Source: Adiantum capillus-veneris (lineage: Eukaryota; Streptophyta; Polypodiopsida; Polypodiales; Pteridaceae). Taken from it: 64,000 nt of DNA. Where the stretch lies: assembly GCA_014529385.2 (NCBI GenBank), contig CM043947.1, positions 120,912,891 through 120,976,890 of the forward strand, in the 5' to 3' direction. The notes below the pieces were generated by a model. That model was given only the letters and a program-made list of their open reading frames with translations. It searched no databases and was not told where the DNA came from. This document shows positions 32,101 to 37,688 of the stretch, one piece after another. How positions within the stretch are numbered: position 1 is the first letter of the stretch; each line of letters opens with the position of its first letter. A program made the position numbers and the translations under genes.

Positions 32101-33891
32101 GGATTGGTTGATTACTTTTCTGCATGTTATTATCCTTAGGCATGGAAATCTCACAATCAACTAAATGTTTTCTTGCACCAAGTTGAGTAAATACGTGTTT
32201 TGCACACCCGGTTTTTTGCGTAGTGTCAGGCATGTGATTGGTTGATTAGATTTTCTCAGAGCAGTTATATGTTACAATCCTTGGGCATGTGTAGCCCAGA
32301 GGTCTATTGGAGTCAGGTTTCGCATAAATCCTTGTTGGCAAATTTAATATTATCACTTTATGGGTCATCTTCCTCCGAGTTGTAAACTGTATTGATGAGG
32401 TGCAGATTACCAATTGCTTGAAGAAATTCTCAGGCAATCAGAATCAGCTAGAAGATTCAGGGCACCGTTTAATACAAGGAAGCTGGAGCCATATGAACGT
32501 CTCTCGATTTTGAAAAGAGAAGCAAGGAGGCGAAGAATCAATTTAGTGATATTGCCAAGAGGCATGACAAAAAGAGTTGACAACTCTACACGGTATTGCA
32601 AAAGGTATGTTTTTTCTAGCTTATTGCAAGAATTGTGTTGCTTTTGTTAAGAGTGTTATGCTCGTGGTTATAGTCGTGGTTTTCGAACAGGAGGAAGTGC
32701 ATTTTTTGGAGAGTTGAGTGGCATTTCCATTCAACAGATTTTGTGCTGATTAGTTCTAGGTAATTTACTACTTTCTTTTTGGTTGGGAGGACTGTTGGAG
32801 CTTGAAAGTTTGGTGCTGGACCGAGTTCATTTTTTTAAACACGATGAAAAATGCATTGCTTGGCTTTAACACATTTCGATTTGAATATTGGACAGGAAAA
32901 ATTACCAAGCACTCCTATGGTCATGAGGAGATAGCTCACACTTTCCAATTTACTTTCCATGCTTTTTTTCCTATCAGATTATTGGTTTTTTTTGTCGTTT
33001 TACAAATGCTTATGAATAGCGACACACGCACCATTGGGTACTAATGACTTCAAGCAGGAAACTCCCATGCTTTCATGTTTGTGTTTATTTTTCTGTATCT
33101 TGCACTTTCTGTTGCGGCAAATTTTTCTTTTAAGATTTGAGTTTACATTTTCTCCTCTGCCTCTGACATCATAAAGAATCTATGGCTCAGAAAGCTCTGT
33201 TTTTGCTACTGCCTCGCGTAACTGCCTTGAATTCTTTTTTGGGGACACACTTTCTAAGATTGCGACTAATCTGAATATTTCCTGCCGTACTTTGTGTTTT
33301 GTACTTGTTGATAGATGTGGTCACACACACATTTAAAAATAGCATCTAAGATTGTGTAATGTGGTTGCCAGTGCAGATGAAAATGAGAGCCTAGCAAAGG
33401 TTTTGGAGCGACAGCTTGGCAGTGATGGCAAGCTCAGAGCCGATCTCGTGCGAAAGATTAGGAAATTTTGCATGAGACCCATAGAAGCTATGCGTCTTCT
33501 TGTTCCAAAGCAGATGTGTCGAGTGGGATTCTCTCTCTCTCTCTCTCTCTCTCTCTGGATTTTAAAAGGAATTGATCTCTTAGTAGGTTCATGATCAGTT
33601 AACACTGGGTATGAAGTTTTGTAGGGGAAGCAGACAACATACGTGGAATTGGACCCTTCAGAGCCCTTGGGTGCCCAGCTTGATCGAATGACCATCATCG
33701 AGTACCCAATTATTTTAGTCGTCTCCCCTGACGATGACACAAAGTTCACTATCATTGAGGACCGTAGATCAAAGACTGCACCCATGGAAGTTGATGCAGT
33801 CACAGAGAAGTTATTGGAGGATGCATCGGTAACCGAGGGTGTGCCGTACAGGGAGGAGGAGATTGAGGAAGGCGAAATTGTTGATGATTGA
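7903..33891 (+). CDS. BCD1: Box C/D snoRNP assembly factor, BCD1/ZNHIT6-like (5 exons)
   Basis: BCD1 proteins bind early box C/D snoRNP intermediates in the nucleus and help load the core proteins, so they support rRNA methylation and processing. The proposed join is 7903-8137, 32406-32604, 32801-32919, 33377-33522, 33625-33891, 966 bases in all, giving 321 residues and a TGA stop. Exon phases fit at every junction and every intron has GT-AG ends. A zinc finger HIT occupies residues 22-56 (Cys 22, 25, 34, 37, 42, 46, His 50, Cys 56). The exon 1-2 join recreates LLSDYQLLE, a hallmark string just after the finger in this family. The C-terminal part carries MTIIEYPIILV, matching the family's conserved V-I-L-E-Y-P segment, then an acidic tail. 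The length is close to plant homologues. The start ATG sits in GCCATGG, a good plant context. Intron 1 is about 24.3 kb. The third exon and its donor are the least certain part. Confidence 0.85.
8931..9060 (+). mobile_element. Gag fragment of an A-type chromovirus, sense strand
   Basis: The + frame around 8968-9060 reads MNKAMTFIHQFD followed by GCKFTEAKRKLSK. This matches the Gag segment KKALSFLQQFD ... GGNFTEASKVRK of element A at about 28.7 kb. The fragment is about 30 residues long and runs directly into LTR sequence of the same family that lies in the opposite orientation, so it is a rearranged relic. Confidence 0.6.
9061..9504 (-). mobile_element. Partial LTR of the A/B chromovirus family
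   Basis: It starts at the conserved GGCGTCCCATTCGGTATTTC block, which corresponds to GGCGCCCCTTTCGGTATTTC in the other LTRs. It then follows their order (ACAGCATAAC, CAGCACGCTG, TTTTCAGCCCT, TAGCAATTAGCTA). It is cut at 9504 by the D LTR. The portion outside the conserved block is strongly diverged, so it is old. Confidence 0.65.
9505..10111 (-). mobile_element. LTR of non-autonomous element D (copy 1)
   Basis: This segment begins TGTTAGGTGCAGTGGAATGA and matches the D 5' LTR at 23515 onward through shared strings such as GCTGAAAACGCAGATG, TGGTGTTCCGTCGCGGTG and GCCTTGCAATGCAAAACGCT. After the point where the other copy breaks off (24229) this one continues another 250 bases, rich in repeated GCAAAACGCTAGGCTGAT words. 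It ends where the C LTR begins. It is read antisense to the host gene. Confidence 0.7.
10112..12094 (-). mobile_element. 3' LTR of element C (copy 1, full length)
   Basis: On the minus strand the LTR starts TGTTGGTAAATTGGC at 12094 and ends ...CGCTCCCA at 10112, giving TG...CA ends and 1,983 bases. A purine-rich tract (GTGAGAGGGA on the minus strand) abuts the 12095 side, as expected for the polypurine tract before a 3' LTR. The part from 10334 to 12094 is repeated at 19497-21227. A 27-base internal duplication at about 11495-11540 (CTTTCCCGAAAAGCAATCCC twice) is present here but not in the other copy. Confidence 0.75.
12095..14123 (-). mobile_element. Interior sequence of element C, no intact gene
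   Basis: This 2-kb stretch follows the C polypurine tract, so it should be the 3' interior of element C on the minus strand. No frame longer than about 70 codons exists and no domain was recognised. Two minus-strand frames (12861-13079 and 13727-13930) look weakly coding. It is dense in short perfect stems with small loops. A + strand string KYLADAFTKFGQKSF near 13960-14010 faintly resembles a copia RNase H end, but I do not rely on it. Confidence 0.45.
14124..15665 (-). mobile_element. 3' LTR of chromovirus B
   Basis: On the minus strand the LTR begins TGTCACCAGGAGG at 15665, right after a polypurine tract AAGGGTGGGG (15666 onward). It runs to about 14124, where the usual GGCCGGTT end is recognisable but the terminal CA is lost. 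It holds the conserved AATAAAGAAATACCGAAAGG block (14276-14302), carrying a polyadenylation signal, plus the GTGTCGGTCT word found in sister LTRs. The length is about 1.54 kb. Sister copies are at 29767-31244 and 59308-60778. Confidence 0.75.
15974..16369 (-). pseudogene. Element B C-terminal chromodomain (frameshifted end of Pol)
   Basis: This frame continues Pol after the frameshift: FPKLSMRYYGPFQIS and YRLKLPEGWKIHNAFHVSLL (the post-integrase GPY/F module), then ARRYLVKFKNYPSLDAKWM, a chromodomain. In chromoviruses this domain tethers the integration complex to histone marks. It stops at 15974, about 300 bases from the LTR. Separation from Pol by one lost base makes the element non-functional as it stands. 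Confidence 0.8.
16303..19350 (-). CDS. Element B Pol: protease, RT, RNase H, integrase
   Basis: An open frame of 1,015 codons is present. It starts inside the Gag-protease linker. The protease reads FFDPGAHANFIS, with DPG where retropepsins usually have DTG or DSG. Reverse transcriptase shows SGYHQIRI and the catalytic FFDDMIVYSK. RNase H follows with VVQCDACGHSLGAVL and TDHQTLRYF. Integrase carries the HHCC finger (residues in HRGIDATVKGVEAFFYW ... CLVCQKVK) and a DDE core (AMDFIFDLP, SDRDPRMTSLFW, HPQTDEQSEEAN). The frame goes out of register at about 16380, where a single G appears lost, so the chromodomain lies in another frame. It would copy and insert the element if that frameshift and gag were intact. 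It is a retrotransposon gene, antisense to BCD1. Confidence 0.9.
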   Translation of the reverse strand: MVGDQSNTDATELCRAWGKVRDQTVLVFFDPGAHANFISPELASKLGIRAEEMGMTGEAGLACPGHLEPVTPILGKLRLHIQSYVDAEEFHIMPLEACDVLLGIPWCYRLHAMVDTYNKKITLVHRGKTHVLDVKLKGESVPVVSASAISSVIKNHLSAYLIFAKEVPQVVSNLSTLDKDRSTFFSGFSDCFSDSLPGELPPERPEDHTIDLVPGSSPQNRPPYRVSAAQQKEIMGQVNELLEKGLIQPSSSPFCSPVLLVQKKDGSWRMCIDYRALNKNTIKNRFPIPRIDDILDRLEGASLFTRIDLKSGYHQIRIRPEDVHKTAFRTTFGLYEFLVMPFGLTNAPATFNRMMDRIFRPHRNFVGTFFDDMIVYSKSKEEHRDHLTAVFNELHKNRLLINAKKSEFFLQEIHFLGHIVSKDGVHMDLAKVEAIRSWPDLKSVHDIRSFLGLCSYYTRFIRNFAEIASPLHALQGKGVTFKWTAKEILAFKHLKEKLTSDPVIILPDLSKPFVVQCDACGHSLGAVLMQNGRVVAYESRILLKTERNLQVYEKELLAVIHALTSWKHYLLGADFVVQTDHQTLRYFLTQTKLSEKHMRWANILSMFHFQIVHVQGKKNVVADALSRKPQISTVSIPYHCELDEMKTPYTEDSDFARIYDQLVDGQHHEHYMLKNDFLMMHGKLCVTNQLRPKILMESHAPPYAGHRGIDATVKGVEAFFYWPALRQDVDTFVRSCLVCQKVKFDRQKQPGLLQPLPIPDRPWETIAMDFIFDLPRTQTGNDGIWTIICRFSKQAHFIPVRKKIKPEHMVKIFMSNIFKYHGMPQSIVSDRDPRMTSLFWKALFENMGTTLKFSSSFHPQTDEQSEEANSTVLDLLKCYVSEHKATWEHHLPLVEYAYNNTVHTSTGKAPFEIVEGGKKVPPILQTKDKIFEADKYVQDMDETYRKIKIALEKTQAKQKKAADRHRRELVFSLGDWVLLRFEKARLRKRKARNACFLSSVCDIMVLFRFQKRSAM
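19497..21227 (-). mobile_element. LTR of element C (copy 2), inserted in the B gag
   Basis: This matches 10334-12094 from TCTAGAATAAGAC to CCAATTTACCAACA. It lacks the outer 220 bases (the 10112-10333 part) and has no polypurine tract or C interior on either side. B-gag-like sequence flanks it: the zinc-knuckle side (REAKKCYICEG) below 19497 and a WQKRQQEPSVQQAPS reading above 21227. It is therefore a truncated solo-type LTR that landed in B, after B itself inserted. Confidence 0.7.
21228..21316 (-). pseudogene. Upstream remnant of the element B gag
   Basis: The minus strand reads KASTFWQKRQQEPSVQQAPS up to the C LTR. It resumes as RKALREAKKCYICEG on the far side. Only about 30 codons survive before the reading is lost near 21316, where D sequence begins. 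The rest of the B gag, its primer site and its 5' LTR are deleted. Confidence 0.5.
21317..21614 (-). mobile_element. 3' LTR start of element D (truncated)
   Basis: On the minus strand, purine-rich AAAAGGAGGGGA is followed immediately by TGTCAGGTGACACATCC, a polypurine tract and LTR start. About 300 bases of LTR remain before the junction with the B gag remnant. This is the U3 end that the other two D LTR copies lack. Confidence 0.6.
22677..23265 (-). pseudogene. Gag-like charged coiled-coil region of element D
   Basis: Frame 22882-23265 encodes a basic, proline-rich 127-residue protein (KKKFSPPGGFSDPPPSPSTP) ending in MEELKQLFMERTLEREASK. Frame 22677-22901 continues the coil (MEAIEREHERENKERLARFD). 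A shift near 22890 separates them. The composition resembles the N-terminal part of chromoviral Gag proteins. No zinc knuckle was found. Function is unknown. Confidence 0.4.
23501..23513 (-). other. Primer-binding site of element D (tRNA-iMet type)
   Basis: The minus strand reads TGGTATCAGAGCT, complementary to the 3' end of plant initiator-Met tRNA. It lies one base from the CA end of the LTR (23515). This is the usual place where reverse transcription of such elements starts, and it fixes the element's orientation and its 5' LTR. Confidence 0.9.
23515..24229 (-). mobile_element. 5' LTR of element D (truncated)
   Basis: The LTR end (minus strand ...CACCTTACA) lies next to the primer site. 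It extends to about 24229, where sequence abruptly becomes E pol. The TGTCAGG start seen at 21614 is missing, so the outer part was lost at this junction. Repeated words (GGGCTGAAA, GCAAAACGCTAG) and CGA/GAC triplet runs mark it. Confidence 0.75.
24178..24591. repeat. 207-bp tandem duplication across the D/E junction
   Basis: The block beginning GTGGCCTTGCAATGCAAAAC at 24178 starts again at 24385. Each unit contains the last ~50 bases of D LTR plus ~155 bases of E RNase H coding sequence. Because 207 is a multiple of three, the E frame stays open and carries QALLFLINKVIIQGRL and FHKQG...NHCGADFLSRSTEG twice. The two units differ by only a few substitutions. Confidence 0.9.
24230..26130 (-). 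mobile_element. Element E pol: non-chromoviral Ty3/gypsy (Tat/Athila-like)
   Basis: The reading runs leftward from a pre-RT segment (EEWNLGSEHNPRMIKVNKHL) through RT. It includes FAWEHTDLKGVDPE, VPKKNGKLRGCVDYRKLN and the catalytic FMDDFIVYS, then connection and RNase H domains. A single in-frame TAG at 25379 interrupts QIAS-stop-DRGKT, where the family has Glu. RNase H shows VNASGLAMGAILAQ, with Asn where the catalytic Asp (DAS) belongs. The pre-RT and RT style differs clearly from A and B and fits the OTA lineage. Integrase, both LTRs and the gag side are absent here. A gag of a different type at 31245-32020 may be its other half. Confidence 0.8.
26138..26572 (+). mobile_element. Inverted RNase H segment of element A
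   Basis: On the + strand this reads LHALQKKADTFRWTQKE ... VVQCDACGSSIGAVL ... TDHQTLRYFLTQTKLSEKH ... FQIVHVEGKK. That is the connection and RNase H part of a B-like Pol. The adjoining minus-strand RT of element A stops at RRFIRNFAEIAS, precisely where this segment should continue in the same direction. The piece is therefore flipped relative to its own polyprotein. The catalytic Asp is intact. Confidence 0.85.
26580..27172 (-). pseudogene. Element A reverse transcriptase (truncated)
   Basis: From RMCIDYRALNKN it continues the Pol reading: RIDLKSGYHQIRIR, TNAPATFNRMMDRIF, the catalytic FFDDMIVYSK, HFLGHIVSKDG and GLCSYYRRFIRNFAEIAS. It then enters inverted sequence. The thumb and RNase H are thus detached. 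The upstream TGA at 27173 also separates it from Gag-protease. Confidence 0.85.
27173..29008 (-). CDS. Element A Gag core, zinc knuckle, protease
   Basis: This is a 611-codon frame. The Gag capsid-like domain spans roughly residues 65-200 (FTGFDDRKKALSFLQQFDKA, NAGQWWTTLLLQG, SDDFEANVMTEW). A basic linker follows, then the knuckle CFICEQPGHIAYNC (C-X2-C-X4-H-X4-C) near residue 300. The protease reads FFDPGAKANFIS, with the same DPG as B, so this is a family trait. The reading runs on into the pre-RT (DHAIDLVPGN, PPYRVSVAQQKEIM) and ends at a premature TGA at 27173. It supplied the particle and its processing. Confidence 0.88.
   Translation of the reverse strand: MPQANFGMAGITNQQPNMAFPGQVNSGQGTQMNPNSVPMFQSLPYDNLMPLERPTPYKEGGKGVSFTTFTGFDDRKKALSFLQQFDKAYAGGNFTEASKVRKAATFLTGNAGQWWTTLLLQGQAPSTWIYFKQIFATAWLSDDFEANVMTEWHQLNAATCRNLDDYNRKFWKALLPVTSYRFVPLTEQIEKYSCGLPKGLRKYCTKTKVTTLTQLIEVANTGNGLLKGEDCEFNTGVKAGSGKKNSAKKHVPNEAPKGTQESANAGKDKATAESEKGPAKKWKRRFPRKSEEQKKVLRTENKCFICEQPGHIAYNCPTKKRPADSDDKEDKKGKKPMAGLVPDMVGDKPNSDASELCRAWGKVRDQTVLIFFDPGAKANFISPELASKLGIRPEEMGYTTEAGLACPGHTEAVTPIIGKLRLHIQSYVDAEEFYIMPLDGCDVLLGIPWLFRVQGILDAYNKKITVQSREKTHILDVKLKGESIPTVSAFAITSVMKKHLSAYLVFAREVSDCDESNLSVLDKERSMFLQQYSDCFSDSLPSQLPAERPEDHAIDLVPGNSPPNKPPYRVSVAQQKEIMGQVHELLEKGLIQPSSSPFCSPVLLVQKKDGS
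29021..29719 (-). pseudogene. Element A Gag, N-terminal part
   Basis: This is a 232-codon frame. The likely true start is MADRPDDVTEEVSSSQGQQ inside it. It is Gln/Pro-rich (low complexity, many QP and QQ), with no transmembrane segment. It ends at a TAG after FQST, and the next frame picks up directly with GQFGMPQANFG, so the stop looks like a single C-to-T change in a Gln codon. Confidence 0.75.
29749..29766 (-). other. Putative primer-binding site of element A
   Basis: The minus strand just inside the 5' LTR end reads TGGTTCTGTCGACAGG. It starts with TGG, as tRNA-primed sites do, and sits directly after the LTR CA. I cannot match it to a specific tRNA from memory. It is not the initiator-Met site used by D and F. 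Confidence 0.4.
29767..31244 (-). mobile_element. 5' LTR of chromovirus A
   Basis: On the minus strand the LTR begins TGTCACTAGCGTGTGAC at 31244 and ends ...GGCCGGTTTCA at 29767, 1,478 bases with TG...CA ends. It carries the conserved AATAAAGAAATACCGAAAGG block at 29949-29974 and the GTGTCGGTCT word. It is very close to the LTR at 59308-60778 along its whole length. It abuts a different gag at 31245, which marks the insertion site. Confidence 0.85.
31245..32020 (-). pseudogene. Gag-like protein with three zinc knuckles, cut by element A
   Basis: The minus strand reads a basic, Ser-rich nucleocapsid-type protein: LTKKFNDLVQRALKLEQQ, KGRKKRRSSSSS, a serine/acidic tract, then WCSKCKSKDHVSNECP, CTYCKAYGHLWNNC and an RGRGRGRG tract, then CYTCGKYGYFAAQCP. 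Knuckles one and two are C-X2-C-X4-H-X4-C. The third has Tyr in place of His. The reading is interrupted after TPGTMAV by the start of the element A LTR. The type differs from A and B Gag, so it could be the gag of E, with A inserted between. The 5' part is lost at about 32020. Confidence 0.65.
32406..32604 (+). CDS. BCD1: BCD1-like exon 2
   Basis: The acceptor is GGTGCAG|ATTACC and the donor AAAAG|GTATGT. The translation runs (D)YQLLEEILRQSESARRF ... LEPYERLSILKREARRRRIN ... ILPRGMTKR, which fits the conserved helix after the HIT finger and the block ending in a G-M-[ST]-K-R motif. Phases are 1 at entry and 2 at exit. Confidence 0.88.
32801..32919 (+). CDS. BCD1: BCD1-like exon 3 (least certain)
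   Basis: The acceptor TTGGAG|CTTGAAAG gives (S)LKVWCWTEFIF. This lines up with the family segment that has a W-x-x-E-W-x-F core. The donor chosen is TATG|GTCATG at 32919, which is weak. With it the total coding length is divisible by three and exon 4 joins as KHSYDENESLAKVLE. The 20 residues before the donor are not recognisable, so a different donor or an extra small intron is possible. Confidence 0.55.
33377..33522 (+). CDS. BCD1: BCD1-like exon 4
   Basis: The acceptor is CCAGTGCAG|ATGAAA. The reading is ENESLAKVLERQLGSDGKL ... KIRKFCMRPIEAMRLLVPKQM, corresponding to the family's leucine-rich segment before the conserved tail. The donor is TGTCGA|GTGGGA, followed directly by a (CT)n tract at 33531-33556 inside intron 4. 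An alternative acceptor at 33371/33372 would also be phase-compatible if exon 3 is skipped. Confidence 0.7.
33531..33556. repeat. (CT)n microsatellite in BCD1 intron 4
   Basis: Thirteen CT units lie just downstream of the exon 4 donor. The short intron is about 100 bases. The tract is pyrimidine-rich on the transcript and could help 3' splice-site recognition, though it lies nearer the donor than the acceptor. Confidence 0.9.
33625..33891 (+). CDS. BCD1: BCD1-like exon 5 and stop
   Basis: The acceptor is TTTTGTAG|GGGAAG. The reading is GKQTTYVELDPSEPLGAQL, then MTIIEYPIILVVSPDD, a stretch typical of the family C-terminus, then an acidic tail (EEEIEEGEIVDD) and TGA. The acidic end is common in nuclear assembly factors. 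Confidence 0.85.
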   Translation, partial: GKQTTYVELDPSEPLGAQLDRMTIIEYPIILVVSPDDDTKFTIIEDRRSKTAPMEVDAVTEKLLEDASVTEGVPYREEEIEEGEIVDD

Positions 33892-36100
33892 TTATGAAGC
33901 TGCATGGGAAAAGCTGTGTCAAAGCTTTGTTTTGAGAGTGCAAAGCGGGGGAGGTCACCTCTCAGCCTGATTGTGCGTCCATGCTTGACATCTCTGACTA
34001 GGCTTGCTCTGCCTTCCTTTCCTGCAAGATCAAGCCATAGAGTTGCATTTTGGGAGAAATCTTACTATGCTTAGCTGTGGCTCCAAATATCTTTTCCAAG
34101 GGTGTGCCAAGCTTCAAGGGCTATTTTGGCAAGCCATCACATCAAGAGCTGTGATGATTATTCCAAGAGCTTGCTCATATTTGGCTTGGTTTTGAGCACT
34201 AGTAGCTCTAGTTTGGAGTAAGTCTCAGAAACAGGGTGGAGACAACTGGTGTCTATGTGCTTAAAGATTGCACTTGTAGACACAATGGCACAAGGGTCTG
34301 AATATGACAGAATTAAGTACTTCGATTATCTCCATTCAGTACCGTTGTTTTCTACTGAATGTTTGTTCTGTTCCCCAATTTTGTATCTAAGAGTCAGAAA
34401 TACGTGCGTTGAAATGTTTCTTCCTCTCGCCCCATCGATTGATGGAATCAGCTATATATCAGACTTGAGGCATTCATTATAAGGCTGATTCGGTTCTTTG
34501 TTTCAGGCCATCCTCCATAGGAAAGCCTTCTTTTTCTTTTGCTGATCTTCATAATAATGTTTTACTCTCTTATGTTATTGGTTTTATACTTGAGAAAGAC
34601 CATGGTAGAGATAGATTGTATGTTTCTTTCTTTGTTGGGAATAAGTCCTGTGCCACTAGAAATCGAGTGAGTGCATCTAAAGAATCAGAACATTGAAAAG
34701 AAAACGTCAAGTGGTTGGGTCTATTGGATATGCACAAATTGGCTTGGTGAACGTTAAGAGAATTTGTTGAATTCAGGAAATTTTAAGATCAAAGGAATGG
34801 GAAAATGAAGTAGATAAAGCTTTTATGTAGTTTTGGGAACATAGGCTTCTGACTGAACCTAGTCATTTATAAAAAAATGACTAGCTTCATTCAATGGTGC
34901 TCCTCAACCAATGTCTTCTCTCCTCATTCCATACCGTCCTTAAAAACAGGGTGGAGACAACTCATGTCTATGTGTTGAAGCTCATGATAATTGTTTTGAT
35001 TCATTGGGCTATTCCAAAGGTGAAGTTTCTTTTTGGCTTTTAAAAACAAGCTTGAGTGAAGAAGGGAGTTAGGTGTACTTCCTTGGCCATACACGTGAAC
35101 GGTTTGTGTAAGGTATAGGTTGAGTCGTCATTGAAACTTGAGACGGGCCACAAACCATGTGGTGCAAGTATGCTTGATACTAGGACGGCAAGGGAATGAG
35201 GTAAGATTGCCTTTTACCAAGATGGAAGGGTGATGATATTGGAGCGACACTACCTACGACGGTTGAGACCTATGGGACCACACTAAAGATGGCAGGATGG
35301 AATTGTAATGGGTCACTTCATCTTGATGTAGGGACATTTGAGGACAACTTTATGGGGAGAGACATCGTCTTTTACTCTGAGACACACCAAGCATTGAACA
35401 ACTTATGCCACATCATGTGATTGGATATAGGTGGTAGACCGTGCAACTCATGAGAATATTCGGTTGTACTCTGGCTTAAAAACATTGGGCATACATGTGC
35501 AGTGCCCCAGTATAGGGTACGTCTCATTATACCAATATTGCAAAGCCAGTCTCAGTATTGCGAAGTAGGTCTCTTAGCTCGAGACACACACTGGAGCACC
35601 TCCGTCGCCCTACATGGCCTCGTTGCGCCGCCTTTACATGGGTCCCTTCTTTTTTTTTTTTTTTTGACACGTGACCCCTTTATAAATTTAAATACTTAAG
35701 GACGGTTCACATGCGGGCGTGTCCCCTAGCTCTAAATGTGAGTGCCTTGTGCAGTGCCCCAATGTAGGGTACGTCACAATACACCTTCCCTTCTCTATGA
35801 AAAGGAAGTGCCATTAAATGCTAGTTACCTCTTGCATATGAGAAATCTATGAGAGCATGAGGTCATCTCCAAGAAAGATTTCGTCTTCTTAGAGTTGGTC
35901 TCTTCTTCGAAAGTCCTTGGCTTCCATGGGGGGGGGGATAAGAGCCCTTTCCTTTGAGGTTTCCCCATTGCTTCCACTTTTCTTATTGCCCACTCTCTAA
36001 GCTCTCATATGCGGTGGCTCATTAATCCTCATCATGGTCATGAGTTCTTTTACCTCTTCATCAACATTATCTTGGTCTTTGAGGCCACAAATCTTCACAT
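33892..36100 (+). other. 3' flank of BCD1 and intergenic sequence
   Basis: The first few hundred bases are presumably 3' untranslated sequence. No gene is supported. Two direct-repeat pairs stand out: GTGCAGTGCCCCAGTATAGG at 35499 and, with one difference, near 35752; and AAACAGGGTGGAGACAACT at about 34229 and 34946. They suggest degraded LTR or other repeat copies. A 13-base T run lies near 35650. Confidence 0.4.
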
Positions 36101-36690
36101 GTAAGGTGCACACACGCCTTTGCTACTCTTTTAGTGTCAAGTTAATGATGGTGGGTGTGGGGGTTGTTTCTTTGCCTTTTCCTTTCTTGGCGATCTTGAT
36201 CCATTTGTCGGCCTCATCCGCTCTCTGTTGGATCTTTGTAGTAACGTCACCCACGAAGTCGTCATTTCTTTGTGCTCTCTTCCCCTTCTTTGATGGCCCA
36301 CATTTGTTCTTTAGTCGTGTTGAGTTCATCAACTATTGACGGTTGAAGCTCTCCCTCTTCAAGTGTGTGTCATGATCACATCTCTGCGAGTTCCTTGAGT
36401 AATGCTATCGCTTGATCTTGGGCGTTGCTCGATCCTCAAGTGTGTTCATCGTGCTTTCTTGGATCGACACCTGTCCTTCGAGTGTCTTTATTGTGCCGAG
36501 GATGTCGCGATTAATCTTGTCAATGGTCTCACAAATTCTTCTTTGCATTTTTGAATGGCATGCTCTAGAGGGTCGTCTTTGCCATTTTGCTTCCTCATGT
36601 TTGAGAACCGCAATAGGAGAGGAGAGGGAGAGGGCGAAAGTTCTTGAAAGAGAGAAATCCATACTATGTAAGTAGGTGTTTTCACATTAT
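36100..36690 (-). pseudogene. Unidentified coding-like remnant, coiled-coil type
   Basis: Minus-strand frames at 36123-36332 and 36405-36685 read charged, helix-prone stretches: MRKQNGKDDPLEHAIQKCKE in one frame; DKINRDILGTIKTLEGQVSI and STMNTLEDRATPKIKR in another; QRADEADKWIKIAKKGKGK further on. Frames change twice and stops intervene. It resembles the N-terminal part of a retroelement Gag, but no diagnostic motif is present. Confidence 0.3.
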
Positions 36691-36894
36691 GCCTACATGT
36701 TCATGCCACATTTGTTTGGAATCTCCACATCATGCATACATGTGCATTCCACATCTGTCTACAATCTCTGTACTTCTGATAAATGTTTCGAAATTTTTGC
36801 TACTTGCAAAAAAACCTGAATTTACAATTTTTTTGAAATTTCCCACAATCTCTGTAGTTGAATTATGGGGTTCAAGTTTGGGACCCTCTATGGG

Positions 36895-37136
36895 TCATGA
36901 TGGGTAGAGAGGTATGGAGAGGCCCTTGGTATATATGATCTCTCGGTTGATTAGAGCCAAGGCCTCCGTGTCACATGAGATCATTAGAGCGGAGTTAGAA
37001 GACTTCTCCATGGAGATAGAGGCGCTTACTAAATTTGTCTCCTTTATGCACAACTTATGGGATACTACTAGAGATAGATATGCCAGATTGGTCCTTAGAG
37101 TCCTCCATATAGTTATCTTTACAAGGGAACACATCA
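36895..37136 (+). mobile_element. Possible non-LTR retroelement protein fragment
   Basis: The + frame reads GMERPLVYMISRLIRAKASV, SHEIIRAELEDFSMEIEALT and KFVSFMHNLWDTTRDRYARL. This pattern recalls the C-terminal part of plant LINE-type polyproteins, where similar M-I-x-R-x-I-x-A-K strings occur. No RT core or endonuclease is visible. This is a recollection of pattern, not a search result. Confidence 0.3.
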
Positions 37137-37680
37137 TGTTGGTATGCATAAATATCATCATGATCTCAAATACATGGTGTCATGGATGCCGGAGAATTAG
37201 TCTTCTTGACATCCTACAAGAAGCCTTTCTGGAAGATTCTAGAAGATCGAATAAAGTTTTAGAAGCTTCTAGAAGATGACCTACAACATCGACTACATCA
37301 TCACTTATGTCATCATCGCTTATTGCCTACATCATCGCCTGCATCATCACCAAAAGGTTCTAGAAGGAAGAACCTAGAAGGTTCTAACCTCCTTAAAATG
37401 AAGGACCTACAGGATCTAACCTCCTTAATTAGAAGGAAGAACATAAAAAGATCTTAACCTCCTTTGCCCTTAGTATAAATAGAGGTCTTGGGCTACAAGC
37501 CCCTCAACCTTACCAAACTATTATGAGCGCGTCTCGAGCTAGGAGAGAGAGTGAGGGGAGGCGCTCACAAATTAACAAGATCTTGAGACTTGATTATAAA
37601 CTTAATCTTGATTAACAAACTTGATTACAAGACTTAATACTTGATTATGAGAACTTGATACAAGACTTGGATTACAAGAT
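37137..37680 (+). mobile_element. Possible LTR with TATA box
   Basis: The segment starts TGTTGGTATGC and contains TATAAATAGAGG at 37474-37485, a good plant promoter, 340 bases in. Before it, the words AAGGAAGAAC and TCTAACCTCCTTAA repeat three times in about 100 bases. After it come several degenerate ACTTGATTACAAG copies. No matching second LTR, primer site or end was found, so the call is tentative. Confidence 0.35.
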
Positions 37681-37688
37681 TAAAGTAC

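Larger units (their letters stand above)
8138..32405 (+). other. BCD1: Giant intron 1 of the BCD1-like gene
   Basis: The intron is 24,268 bases, beginning GTATCG and ending TTGATGAGGTGCAG. More than 85% of it is recognisable LTR-retrotransposon sequence of at least five families, nearly all inserted antisense to the gene. The first 800 bases (8138-8930) and the last 400 bases (32000-32405) hold no element I can name and probably represent old intron sequence. Antisense orientation matters because sense-oriented LTRs would place their polyadenylation signals on the host transcript. Confidence 0.8.
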
